This document shows positions 9,441 through 18,290 of a stretch of DNA of 64,000 bases, piece by piece. Within the stretch, counting starts at the first letter, position 1. Each line of letters begins with the position of its first letter. The notes under the pieces are model-generated. The model was not told where the DNA came from and did no database searches. It saw nothing but the letters and a program-made list of their open reading frames with translations. The position numbers and the translations under genes were made by a program. The DNA is from Rhodobacterales bacterium (GTDB lineage: Bacteria; Pseudomonadota; Alphaproteobacteria; Rhodobacterales; Rhodobacteraceae): the NCBI GenBank assembly GCA_002748265.1, contig PDRY01000018.1, forward strand, positions 96,887-160,886, given 5' to 3'.

Positions 9441-10796
9441 TCACGCTTTTTCAAACCCGCGTGCCACTTCCCAATCGGTGACGACGCGGTCAAATTCTTC
9501 GATCTCCCACCCGGCGGCGCGGGTGTAGTGATCCACCACCCAATCCCCCATGGCCGCGCGCAGCATCTTGGAGCGGCTCAGCTTTTCGCGCGCCTCGCGC
9601 AGACTGGAGGGGATGGAGCCGGTCTTGCCCTGATAGGTGTCCCCCTTGGTCGCGGGCTGAAGCTCCAGCTTCTCCTCGATCCCGGCGATCCCGGCGGCGA
9701 GCATGGCGGCCATGGTCAGGTAGGGGTTGATGTCCGATCCCGGAACCCGGCATTCGACCCGCACGGCTTTGGTGCCATCGCCGCATAGCCGGAAGCCCGC
9801 AGTGCGGTTGTCCACCGACCAGATCGTGCGGGTGGGGGCGAAGCTGCCCTTCTGGAATCGCTTGTAGCTGTTGATGTAGGGCGCCATGAAATAGGTGTAA
9901 TCAGGTGCATATTTGAGCAGACCCGCCATGTACTGCCGCATCAGCTCGGACATGCCCAGATCGCCTTTGGGGTCGTGGAACGCGTTCTTGCCGTCCTTCC
10001 AGAGCGATTGGTGCACATGGCTGGACGATCCCACGCGGTCGTGGTGCCATTTGGGCAGGAAGCTCGCGGCGTGGCCCTGTTGCCAGGCGATTTCCTTCAC
10101 CGCGTGTTTCGCGATGGAGTGGTAATCCGCCGTCAGCATCGCTTCGCTGTAGCGGATGTTGAGCTCTTCCTGACCGGCCTCGGCTTCGCCTTTGGAATTC
10201 TCGATCGGCAGCCCGGCGGCGTAGAGGTGATTGCGCAGAGGGCGCATCACGTGCTCTTCCTTGGTGGTCTGGAGGATGTGATAGTCCTCATTATAGCCCG
10301 AGATCGGGGCGAGATCGCGAAAGCCGTCCTTGCGGATCTCGTCATAGCTTTTCTCGAAGAGGAAAAACTCCAGCTCCGTGGCCATCATCGGGGTGAAGCC
10401 CATGGCCTCCAGCCGGTCGATCTGGCGGCGCAGCACGGCGCGGGGGGAATGGGGGATCGGCTCGTGGCTGTGGTGGTCCAGCACGTCGCACAGCACCAGC
10501 ACCGTGCCGTCCAGCCATGGCACCGGACGCAGTGTGCTCAGGTCCGGCTTCATGACGTAATCGCCATAGCCGGATTGCCACGAGGTCGCGGCGTAGCCGT
10601 CGGGCGTCGCCATTTCGAGATCCGTGGCCAGCAGATAGTTGCAGCAATGGGTTTCCTCCCACGCGCTGTCGACGAAGTGGCGGGCGTGGAACCGCTTGCC
10701 CATCAGGCGGCCCTGCATGTCGACCAGACAGGCAAGGACGGTGTCGATCTCGCCCGCGTCAACTTGGCTCTTGAGCGTGTCGAAACTCAGGGTCAT
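9441..10796 (-). CDS. glutamine synthetase-family gamma-glutamyl ligase
   Basis: A 451-aa protein of the GS superfamily. The beta-grasp N-terminus is VDMQGRLMGKRFHARHF. The metal/ATP motifs are MMATELEFFLFE, KGEAEAGQEELNI, GSSSHVHQSLW, then the glutamate-binding NRTAGFRLCGDG and the VECRVPGSDINPYL motif. It lacks the C-terminal adenylylation Tyr motif of ordinary GlnA. Proteins of this type usually attach glutamate to an amine other than ammonia (polyamine, ethanolamine or isopropylamine type substrates). Operon partners ADH, ALDH and an amidohydrolase support an amine or amino-alcohol pathway. The substrate is unknown. Confidence 0.88.
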   Translation of the reverse strand: MTLSFDTLKSQVDAGEIDTVLACLVDMQGRLMGKRFHARHFVDSAWEETHCCNYLLATDLEMATPDGYAATSWQSGYGDYVMKPDLSTLRPVPWLDGTVLVLCDVLDHHSHEPIPHSPRAVLRRQIDRLEAMGFTPMMATELEFFLFEKSYDEIRKDGFRDLAPISGYNEDYHILQTTKEEHVMRPLRNHLYAAGLPIENSKGEAEAGQEELNIRYSEAMLTADYHSIAKHAVKEIAWQQGHAASFLPKWHHDRVGSSSHVHQSLWKDGKNAFHDPKGDLGMSELMRQYMAGLLKYAPDYTYFMAPYINSYKRFQKGSFAPTRTIWSVDNRTAGFRLCGDGTKAVRVECRVPGSDINPYLTMAAMLAAGIAGIEEKLELQPATKGDTYQGKTGSIPSSLREAREKLSRSKMLRAAMGDWVVDHYTRAAGWEIEEFDRVVTDWEVARGFEKA

Positions 10797-10864
10797 GGGG
10801 GGCTCCCGTGTGCTGGTGTAGAGAAGGCTCCGGGCAGGGGCTCCCGCCCGGAGGAGAGGCCGTA

Positions 10865-11899
10865 TCAGCCGTAGCGGTAGGGCCGTCCGGCCTTTTGCAT
10901 ATCGGCGTTGTATTTCTTGATGATCTCGACGACCTTCGCCTTGGTCTCGCTCTCGGCGGCGATCTCATCCCAGAACTTGACGGCGGCGTCTTCGACCTGC
11001 GCCCATTCGGCGTCGGGGATCGAGGTCAGCTGCATCTTGTCGCCATTGACCCGCAGCGAGGCTTCGCCGCCCCAGTACCACCACTGGCGGTAGTAGTGCG
11101 ACTGGTCGCAGCAGACCCGGAACAGGGTTTGCAGGTCTTCGGGCAGCTCGTTCCAGCGGTCCATATTGGCAAAGAACGACCCGGCCCAGGCGCCGGAGAT
11201 GTTGTTGGTCAGGAAGTAGTTGGTCACATCCGCCCAGCCGACGGTGTAGTCTTCGGTGATCCCGGACCAGGCGATGCCGTCCAGCTCACCGGTCTGGACC
11301 GCCACTTCGATGTCTTCCCAGGGCAGGGTGACCGGAACGACCCCGAACTGCGCCAGGAACCGGCCCGCCGTCGGGAAGGTAAAGACCCGCTTGCCCTTGA
11401 GATCCTCAAGCGAGCGGATCGGGTCTTTGGTGGCGAAATGGCACGGATCCCACGACCCGGCCGAGATGTGCTTTACCCCGACCTTGGAGTATTCGCTGTC
11501 CCAGATCTCATTGAGCCCGTACTGGTTGAACAGCACCGGCACATCGAGCGAGTAGCGCGAGGCGAACGGGAAATAGCCGCCGAACACCGTCACTTCGGTG
11601 GGGGAGGCCATGCTGTCATCGTCGGATTGCACCGCGTCGATCGTGCCGCGCTGCATGGCGCGGAACAGCTCTCCGGTGGGGACCAGCTGATCGGCAAAGA
11701 ACAGCTCGATCTGCATCCGGTCGCCGGCGATCTTGTTGAACATGTCGATGGCGGGTTTCACCACATGTTCAGCCAGAGCGGGCCCGGCATAGGTCTGCAT
11801 CCGCCACTTGATCGTGCCCTGCGCAAGGGCAGGGGTGGCCAGCGGGGCTGCGGCAACGCCGAGCCCGGCGGTCTTGAGGAACTTACGTCTCGAAGTCAT
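10865..11899 (-). CDS. TRAP transporter solute-binding protein (DctP family)
   Basis: A 344-aa periplasmic protein with a twin-arginine-type signal (SRRKFLKTAGLGVAAAP, cleavage near ATPALA). The mature part has DctP-family features such as KGKRVFTFPTAGRF and the GELDGIAWSG segment. It captures an organic acid or small solute for the DctQM permease encoded just upstream in the same unit. An AGGGAG site precedes the ATG. Confidence 0.92.
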   Translation of the reverse strand: MTSRRKFLKTAGLGVAAAPLATPALAQGTIKWRMQTYAGPALAEHVVKPAIDMFNKIAGDRMQIELFFADQLVPTGELFRAMQRGTIDAVQSDDDSMASPTEVTVFGGYFPFASRYSLDVPVLFNQYGLNEIWDSEYSKVGVKHISAGSWDPCHFATKDPIRSLEDLKGKRVFTFPTAGRFLAQFGVVPVTLPWEDIEVAVQTGELDGIAWSGITEDYTVGWADVTNYFLTNNISGAWAGSFFANMDRWNELPEDLQTLFRVCCDQSHYYRQWWYWGGEASLRVNGDKMQLTSIPDAEWAQVEDAAVKFWDEIAAESETKAKVVEIIKKYNADMQKAGRPYRYG

Positions 11900-11967
11900 T
11901 TTCTGAACTCCCTTGGTTGGTGGAATGCGGCCCCCTTGAGGCGGGGCTCTTCTTGGTTAATCCGGTG

Positions 11968-13293
11968 TCAATTTTGGTAAACAACGTGGGGCAGCCACAG
12001 CGCGATCTGCGGGAAGACCATCACCAGCGTCAGCGCCAGGATCATGACCAGCACGAAGGGCAGGATGGATCCGTAGATGTCGCGCAGGGTGATTTCCGGC
12101 GGTGCCATTGCTCGCATAAGAAACAGGTTATAGCCGAAGGGCGGGGTCATGTAGGCGATCTGGGTCGTGATCGTGTAGAGCACGCCATACCAGATCAGAT
12201 CGAAGCCAAGCGCCTGCACCAGCGGCACATAGAGCGGGGCCACGATCACCAGCATGGCGGTGTCGTCCAGGAACGTGCCCATGATGATAAAGCTCAGCTG
12301 CATGAGGATCAGGATCATCCAGGGGCTCAGGCCCAGCCGCTCGGTGAACAGATCCTCAATGGCGCGCACCGCGCCGAGCCCGTCAAACACCGCGCCGAAG
12401 GCGAGCGCGGCGAGGATGATCCACATGAACATGCACGAAATGCCCAGCGTCTGACGCACCGAGGTCTCGAACACCTCGCGCGTCATGCGTCCCTTGAGCA
12501 CCGCCGCCAGGAAAGCCGTCAGCGCGCCGATGGCTGAGCTTTCAACGAGCGAGGTCCAGCCATTCACGAACGGCACCATCATGGTGGCGAAGATGACCAG
12601 AGGCAGGAGGCCCGCGCGCAGCAAGGCCAGCTTTTCCGACATCGGCATGTCGCGCTCTTCGGCGCTGAGCGCCGGGCCCAGCGACGGGTTCAGGTGGCAG
12701 CGCACAGAGATGTAGATGATGAACAGCGTGGCCATCAAAAGCCCCGGCACCACCCCCGCGAGCCAAAGCTGGCCCACCGGCTGCCGAGCGATCATCGCAT
12801 AGAGCACCAGCACCACCGACGGCGGCACAAGAATGCCCAGTGACGATCCCGCCTGGATGACCCCCGTGACCATCTTCTTGTCGTAGTTGCGCTTGAGCAG
12901 CTCGGGCAGGGCGATGGTGGCCCCGATGGCCATCCCCGCGACGGACAGGCCGTTCATGGCCGAAATCAGGACCATCAGGCCGATCGTGCCGATGGCCAAC
13001 CCGCCGCGCAGCCCGCCCATCCAGACATGGAACATTTTGTAGAGATCGTCCGCGATCTTCGATTCCGACAGGACGTAGCCCATGAAGATGAACATCGGCA
13101 GCGTCAAAAGCGGATACCATTTCATCAGCTTCATGGCGCTTGCAAAGGCCAGATCGTAGCCGCCCCGGTCTCCCCACAGCATGAGGGCTGCGATCACCGC
13201 AACGAAGCCGATGGCGCCAAACACCCGCTGCCCGGACAGCAGCAGCGCCATCATGGCGGCGAACATCATGAGGGCGATCAGTTCATACGACAT
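11968..13293 (-). CDS. TRAP transporter large permease (DctM)
   Basis: A 441-aa, about 12-helix membrane protein with DctM-family segments (GLPLLTLPMFIFMGYVLSES-like region, AGSSLGILVPPSVVLVLYAM, and MTPPFGYNLFLMRAM near the C-terminus). It is the ion-coupled channel subunit. The ATG at 13293 follows GAGGAG; an in-frame TTG six bases earlier is less likely. It overlaps dctQ by 11 bp. Confidence 0.93.
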   Translation of the reverse strand: MSYELIALMMFAAMMALLLSGQRVFGAIGFVAVIAALMLWGDRGGYDLAFASAMKLMKWYPLLTLPMFIFMGYVLSESKIADDLYKMFHVWMGGLRGGLAIGTIGLMVLISAMNGLSVAGMAIGATIALPELLKRNYDKKMVTGVIQAGSSLGILVPPSVVLVLYAMIARQPVGQLWLAGVVPGLLMATLFIIYISVRCHLNPSLGPALSAEERDMPMSEKLALLRAGLLPLVIFATMMVPFVNGWTSLVESSAIGALTAFLAAVLKGRMTREVFETSVRQTLGISCMFMWIILAALAFGAVFDGLGAVRAIEDLFTERLGLSPWMILILMQLSFIIMGTFLDDTAMLVIVAPLYVPLVQALGFDLIWYGVLYTITTQIAYMTPPFGYNLFLMRAMAPPEITLRDIYGSILPFVLVMILALTLVMVFPQIALWLPHVVYQN

Positions 13294-13801
13294 CGGCAAT
13301 CTCCTCGCCCCGCAGACGCAGGATGTCCTTGCACAGCTCGGACAGGGCCTGCAGCAGCATCAGGGTGATGCCGGTGCACATGATGACCTTGATCGGCCAC
13401 AGATAGGGGCGCCACGCGGTCGGGCTGCGCTCGCCCCCGTACTGGAAAGAGTAGGACGTGCTGTCGATCCCGCCCCAGAGCAGAACGCCCAGATAGAAGA
13501 TCAAAAACAGCACGGTGACGCAGTCCACGGCCGCTTTGCGCCGGTCCGACCATTCGCCATAGAGCAAATCCATCCGCACATTCGATCCCATCTGGATCGA
13601 GTAGGGGCCGCCCAGGATGTAATAGGCGACCATGGCGAACTGGGCCATCTCCAGCGTCCAGAGTGACGGAGTGAAGAAGGTCTTTGAGATCGACGACCAC
13701 AGCAGGATCGCCATCATCACAAAGATCCCGTACATCGCCACGCGGCCAATCCTGTGATTGATCGCATCGACGACGCGCACGAAACGTCTGAGCGCGCTCA
13801 T
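13283..13801 (-). CDS. TRAP transporter small permease (DctQ)
   Basis: A 172-aa protein with four predicted membrane helices (near residues 20-40, 55-75, 95-120 and 140-160), the DctQ topology. The ATG at 13801 is four bases inside the amidohydrolase stop and has AAAGGAGCCCC upstream. It completes a Q-M-P TRAP system. Confidence 0.91.
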   Translation of the reverse strand: MSALRRFVRVVDAINHRIGRVAMYGIFVMMAILLWSSISKTFFTPSLWTLEMAQFAMVAYYILGGPYSIQMGSNVRMDLLYGEWSDRRKAAVDCVTVLFLIFYLGVLLWGGIDSTSYSFQYGGERSPTAWRPYLWPIKVIMCTGITLMLLQALSELCKDILRLRGEEIADVV

Positions 13802-14562
13802 GAGCGGGGCTCCTTTCCGGGGTTGCACACGGAAAGCGCCCGCGTGAGGGTCTGCGAGAGGTGATCCGCCATCGTGTCGGCGGTCTCGGGCGTGTCGATC
13901 AGATCGTTTCGGATCTCGATCATCAGCGCGGGCAGGCCGCGCGCGACGCCGTGCCGGGCGAGGCTGTAGGTGACCCCGTCGCTGGCGTCATAGGGTTCGT
14001 TCAGCCGCGCGGTGTAGCGGCCTGCCTCTTGCTCGGCGGCAAGCGCGGATTGGGCGAGCGCGTCGTGATCTCCGTGAAAGAGAAACCCCAGATCAAGCGC
14101 GCGCCGGGCCCCTTTGTAGATCGGCGTGAAGCTGTGAATGGTGATCAGCGCCGGGTCCGCCTTGGCGTCGATGACTTCGCTGACCGCCTCGTGAAACGGG
14201 TCGTGGATCGCCGCGCAGCGGGCTTGGCGGTCCGCGTCGCTCAGGTCGCGGTTGCCCGGGATGTCGTAGATTTCGCTGCGCGGAGGGATCGCGTCATGGG
14301 CCTCAAGCGGGCGGTTGCAATCATAGACCAGCCGCGAAACCCCGCCCGCCACCAAAGGCGCGTCCATCCGCGTCGCCAGCCCCTGCGCCACGTCAAGCGC
14401 GCCGATGTCCCAGGCGATGTGGGCCCGGCGCGCCTCTGCGTCGAGCCCGAGCCCTTTGTAGCGCTCCGGGATCAGGCGGGAGGCGTGCTCGCACACAAGC
14501 ACGACCGGCGCCGCGCCCTTTGCGTTATGGATCGAGACCGGATCAAGGCCGGGCGTGGTCAT
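13798..14562 (-). CDS. N-formylglutamate amidohydrolase-family hydrolase
   Basis: A 254-aa protein matching the FGase family: VVLVCEHASRLIPE near the N-terminus, IAWDIGAL, VYDCNRPLE, and SFTPIY followed by a C-terminal VTYSLARHGVARGLPALMIEIRNDLI. Known members remove formate from N-formylglutamate in histidine degradation, but no hut genes are here. As first gene of the TRAP/ligase/ALDH/ADH unit it may hydrolyse a gamma-glutamyl or N-acyl intermediate. The ATG at 14562 follows GGGGAGAAC. Confidence 0.85.
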   Translation of the reverse strand: MTTPGLDPVSIHNAKGAAPVVLVCEHASRLIPERYKGLGLDAEARRAHIAWDIGALDVAQGLATRMDAPLVAGGVSRLVYDCNRPLEAHDAIPPRSEIYDIPGNRDLSDADRQARCAAIHDPFHEAVSEVIDAKADPALITIHSFTPIYKGARRALDLGFLFHGDHDALAQSALAAEQEAGRYTARLNEPYDASDGVTYSLARHGVARGLPALMIEIRNDLIDTPETADTMADHLSQTLTRALSVCNPGKEPRS

Positions 14563-14621
14563 GCAAGTTCTCCCCAAGGCGTCTGGATGCGCCGTTGTGA
14601 AGAGAAAACTACATGAAAAAA

Positions 14622-14631
14622 TGACATGTCA
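14622..14631. promoter_or_regulatory. TGACATGTCA palindrome, candidate RpiR operator
   Basis: A perfect 10-bp palindrome in an AT-rich stretch of the 138-bp gap between the divergent amidohydrolase and RpiR genes. Half-site relatives ACATG and TACAT lie just to either side. Its position would let one bound regulator act on both directions. The assignment is inferred from position. Confidence 0.5.
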
Positions 14632-14700
14632 AGAAAAATACATTACACTCGTCTTAACGATGGAGTTGCGTGCCGCTCAGGAAGCGGCGAGTGAGGGCGT

Positions 14701-15567
14701 ATGGAAAACGTCGCATTGATCCGGGATTTGATCAAAGATCGTCAGGCCGACCTGACGGCGGCTGAGCGGCGTCTGACCGCTGTGCTGCTGGACGATTCGC
14801 TGGTGGCGGGGCTCAAGTCGATCACCAAGCTGGCCGAAGAGGCGGGGGTGTCGACCCCGACCGTGATCCGGCTCGCGCGCAAGCTGGGCTTCAACGGCTT
14901 TCCCGACATGCAAGAAGCCATCCGCGAAGAGATCGCCGCGCGAATGAAACAGCCTCTGGCCAAGCTGGAGACAGGCCCAATCGCGGGCCATGAAAGCCAC
15001 GTGGTGAGCCGCTTTGCCTCTGCCATTTCTGACAACATCAACCGCACGATCGAACGGCTCGATCTGGCGCAGTTTGACGCCGTCGCGGCGGAGCTGTCAG
15101 ACCCGGAGCGGGCGATTCACCTGCTGGGCGGGCGTATCACGCGGTCCAACACGCATTACTTCTTCAACCACCTGCAGATCATTCGGCCCGGGGTCTCGCT
15201 GCTCGATTCCTCGCCCTCCGCATGGCCGCAATCCCTTCTGGATATGGGGCCGCGCTCGACCCTGGTGATGTTCGATATTCGCCGCTACGAAAAAGAGCTC
15301 AACCGCCTCGCAGAGCTCGCGGTCCGGCAAGGCGCGCGGATCGTACTGTTCACCGATCAATGGGGCTCCCCGATTGAGCGACACGCGGCCTATTGCTTCC
15401 GCACCATGGTCGAGGCCCCGTCGAGCTGGGATTCGACGCTGGCCATCAACTTCCTGATTGAGGCGCTCGTGGCCGAGGTGCAGCAGCGCAGCTCTGCCAG
15501 CAGCTCGGAGCGGATCGCTTTGATGGAAGAGATGATCGGGGAAACCCGTATTTTCCGCGGAAGCTGA
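14701..15567 (+). CDS. MurR/RpiR-family transcriptional regulator
   Basis: A 288-aa regulator. The N-terminal RpiR helix-turn-helix (about residues 20-75) contains SITKLAEEAGVSTPTVIRLARKLGFNGFPDMQEAI. The C-terminal SIS domain (about 125-260) resembles sugar-phosphate-isomerase effector domains, although the ligand here need not be a sugar. It is divergent to the seven-gene catabolic unit and precedes a BMP-type ABC operon, so either could be its target. Confidence 0.9.
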   Translation: MENVALIRDLIKDRQADLTAAERRLTAVLLDDSLVAGLKSITKLAEEAGVSTPTVIRLARKLGFNGFPDMQEAIREEIAARMKQPLAKLETGPIAGHESHVVSRFASAISDNINRTIERLDLAQFDAVAAELSDPERAIHLLGGRITRSNTHYFFNHLQIIRPGVSLLDSSPSAWPQSLLDMGPRSTLVMFDIRRYEKELNRLAELAVRQGARIVLFTDQWGSPIERHAAYCFRTMVEAPSSWDSTLAINFLIEALVAEVQQRSSASSSERIALMEEMIGETRIFRGS

Positions 15568-15684
15568 CGCCAGTGGGCTCGGGCTGTCCTTTTCGACGTC
15601 ACGCACGGCATTGATGCCGAAGGCTCGGTTGGTTACAGACCCGTTACAAAAGGCGGGCTGGGGCCGCCGCTGCCGGGGATCATC

Positions 15685-17202
15685 ATGATGAATGATGCGT
15701 TGTTGACGCTGGAGGGGATCAGCAAATCCTATCCTGGTGTCACCGCCAATGACGATGTCAGCTTTTCCGTGCAGCCGGGGCAGATCCACGCGTTGCTTGG
15801 CGAAAACGGGGCCGGGAAATCGACCCTGGTCAAGACGATCTATGGGCTGGTGACGCCCGATCGCGGCGCGATGACGTTGGGCGGCGGGGCCTACCGCCCG
15901 GCCAGCCCGAGGTCGGCGCGCGCCGCCGGTGTGGCCATGGTGTTCCAGCATTTCAGCCTGTTCGACGCGCTCACCGTTGCGGAAAACATCGCTCTGGGCA
16001 TGGACAACCCACCGCCCGCGCGCCTCTTGGCTGCGCGCATCCGCGAAATCAGTGAGACCTACGGCCTCCCGCTGGACCCTGATCGGCGGGTCGGCGGTCT
16101 GAGCGCCGGGGAGCGTCAGCGGGTCGAGATCCTGCGCTGCCTGCTCCAGACGCCGCGCCTGTTGATCATGGACGAGCCCACCAGCGTGCTGACCCCGCAA
16201 GAGGTGGAGATCCTCTTTCGCACCTTGCGCCAACTGGCCGATGAGGGGACCGCGATCCTCTATATCAGCCACAAGCTGGAGGAGATCCGGGCGCTGTGCG
16301 GCTCGGCCACGGTGCTGCGCCACGGGCGCGTCGTGGCCACGTGCAACCCGCGCGAGAAATCGGCGCGCGAGCTGGCCGAGATGATGGTGGGCACGCGGCT
16401 CCATACCCCCTCGCGCGAGGCGACCCCGCCGGGTCCGCCGCTGCTGGAGGTCGCGGGGCTGTCATTGCCGCCGACATCCGCCTTTGGTGCCGCGCTGACT
16501 GACCTGACCTTCACGCTTCACAGCGGAGAGGTGCTTGGGATCGGCGGCGTGGCCGGGAACGGGCAGGACGAATTGCTGGCCGCACTGTCGGGCGAGCTGC
16601 GCGCGCCCGCCGGGGTCATCCGGCTCAAGGGGCAGGACCTCTCCACCTTCGGTCCCAACCGCCGCCGCGCTGCCGGGCTGCTCAGCGCGCCCGAAGAGCG
16701 CCTCGGCCACGCCGCCGCGCCGGACATGACCCTAAGCGAAAACGCGCTTTTGACCGGCGAGACCCGCGAGGCGCTGAGCCATCGCGGCTTTGTCCGCTGG
16801 CCCGAAGTGCGCGATTTCGCGCGCCGCATCATTGAGCGGTTCGATGTGCGCACGCCCGGCCCGGATGTGGCCGCAGGGGCGCTTTCGGGCGGGAACCTTC
16901 AGAAATTCGTCATAGGGCGCGAGATCCTTCAGCGCCCGGAGGTCTTTGTGGTGAACCAGCCGACCTGGGGTGTCGATGCCTCGGCAGCCGCCGCGATCCG
17001 GCAGGCCTTGCTGGATCTGGCCGCCAAAGGGGCAGGGGTCATCGTGATCAGTCAGGATCTGGATGAGCTGATGGAGATTTCGGACAGGTTCACCGCGCTC
17101 AACGCCGGGGCGCTTGCCCCGATCCGGCCCGCACGCGGCCTGAGCATGGAGGAGATCGGCCTGATGATGGGCGGCATGGGCGTGCAAGGAGAGGTGGCAT
17201 GA
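15685..17202 (+). CDS. ABC transporter ATPase with two nucleotide-binding domains
   Basis: A 505-aa tandem ATPase of the simple-sugar/nucleoside (RbsA-like) class. The first domain has Walker A GENGAGKST, signature LSAGERQRV and Walker B LLIMDEPTSVL. The second is degenerate at its P-loop (GGVAGNGQDELL) but retains LSGGNLQK, typical of this class. It begins a four-gene ABC operon ending in a BMP-family binding protein, the arrangement of purine-nucleoside importers. An adjacent second ATG gives an alternative start. Confidence 0.92.
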   Translation: MMNDALLTLEGISKSYPGVTANDDVSFSVQPGQIHALLGENGAGKSTLVKTIYGLVTPDRGAMTLGGGAYRPASPRSARAAGVAMVFQHFSLFDALTVAENIALGMDNPPPARLLAARIREISETYGLPLDPDRRVGGLSAGERQRVEILRCLLQTPRLLIMDEPTSVLTPQEVEILFRTLRQLADEGTAILYISHKLEEIRALCGSATVLRHGRVVATCNPREKSARELAEMMVGTRLHTPSREATPPGPPLLEVAGLSLPPTSAFGAALTDLTFTLHSGEVLGIGGVAGNGQDELLAALSGELRAPAGVIRLKGQDLSTFGPNRRRAAGLLSAPEERLGHAAAPDMTLSENALLTGETREALSHRGFVRWPEVRDFARRIIERFDVRTPGPDVAAGALSGGNLQKFVIGREILQRPEVFVVNQPTWGVDASAAAAIRQALLDLAAKGAGVIVISQDLDELMEISDRFTALNAGALAPIRPARGLSMEEIGLMMGGMGVQGEVA

Positions 17203-18290
17203 GGATCGCTCTGGAGAAGCGCCCGGCGCCGTCCGGGCTGCTGTCTGCTCTGACGCCGCCGCTTGCGGTGCTGGCGACGATGCTGGCCGGGGGCGTGATG
17301 TTCTGGGCGCTCGGGATCGAGCCGCTCCTGGCGCTGCGCACGATCTTCTGGGATCCGCTGTTTCACCCCGATTTCTCGGGCTTCCTGCGCCCGCAGCTTT
17401 TGGTGAAAGCCGGGCCGTTGGTGCTGATCGCCACCGGGCTTGCGCTCGGGTTCCGGGCGGGCGTGTGGAACATCGGCGCCGAAGGGCAATACATCATGGG
17501 TGCCATCCTTGGCGCCGGGGTTGGGCTTGCCTTTTACCCCACGGAAAACCGGATGATTTTTCCGCTCATGATCCTGGCGGGGGGCTTTGGCGGCTGGCTT
17601 TGGGCGATGATCCCGGCACTGCTGAAGACGAAGCTGGGCACCAATGAAATTCTGGTCAGCCTCATGCTGGTCTATGTTGCAGAGACGATCCTGTCGGCGG
17701 TCAGCAGTGGCATCTTGCGCAATCCCGATGGCCGGGGCTTTCCCGGATCGCGCAACCTGGCGCGGGACTTCCCCGCCGCATCCAATCCCGAGCTGTTCGA
17801 AGGCACCGGGATGCATTGGGGCGTGGTCGCGGCGCTGATCGCAGTGATCTTCGCCTATGTCCTGCTCACGCGGCACAAGATGGGCTATGCTATCCAGTTG
17901 AGCGGTCAGGCCCCGCGCGCGGCGCGGTTCGCGGGGATTTCGCCATCGCGGCTGGTGGTCTTTGTGCTGGGCACGGCGGGCGCGCTTTCGGGGCTTGCGG
18001 GGCTGTTCGAAGTCACCGGCCCTGCCGGGCAGATCAGCAGCAATTTCGGATCGGGCTACGGCTTCACCGCAATCATCGTTGCGTTTCTGGGCCGCTTGCA
18101 CCCGGTCGGCATCCTTCTGGCCGGGCTCCTGATGGCGCTGACTTATATTGGCGGAGAGCTGGCCCAGCCGCTTCTGTCGATGCCCGCCGCCGCGATCCAG
18201 CTCTTTCAGGGGATGATGCTGTTCTTCCTTCTGGCGATGGATGTGTTTGCCAACTACCGCGTTCGGCTGATCCTGAAGGGGGCGCGCTGA
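17199..18290 (+). CDS. ABC transporter permease (BMP-type system, first subunit)
   Basis: A 363-aa membrane protein of the BPD_transp_2 family, with segments GLALGFRAGVWNIGAEGQYIMGA and GTNEILVSLMLVYVAE typical of nucleoside-type permeases. About eight to ten hydrophobic helices are visible. It overlaps the ATPase stop (ATGA) and the next permease start (TGATG). Confidence 0.92.
   Translation: MRIALEKRPAPSGLLSALTPPLAVLATMLAGGVMFWALGIEPLLALRTIFWDPLFHPDFSGFLRPQLLVKAGPLVLIATGLALGFRAGVWNIGAEGQYIMGAILGAGVGLAFYPTENRMIFPLMILAGGFGGWLWAMIPALLKTKLGTNEILVSLMLVYVAETILSAVSSGILRNPDGRGFPGSRNLARDFPAASNPELFEGTGMHWGVVAALIAVIFAYVLLTRHKMGYAIQLSGQAPRAARFAGISPSRLVVFVLGTAGALSGLAGLFEVTGPAGQISSNFGSGYGFTAIIVAFLGRLHPVGILLAGLLMALTYIGGELAQPLLSMPAAAIQLFQGMMLFFLLAMDVFANYRVRLILKGAR

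Noticed and set aside
8048-9481. 477-aa plus-strand open frame opposite the aldehyde dehydrogenase
   Set aside because: Shadow of the ALDH gene on the minus strand, no motif.
13294-13299. TTG start six bases upstream for DctM
   Set aside because: ATG 13293 has a well-spaced GAGGAG; the TTG lies too close to it.
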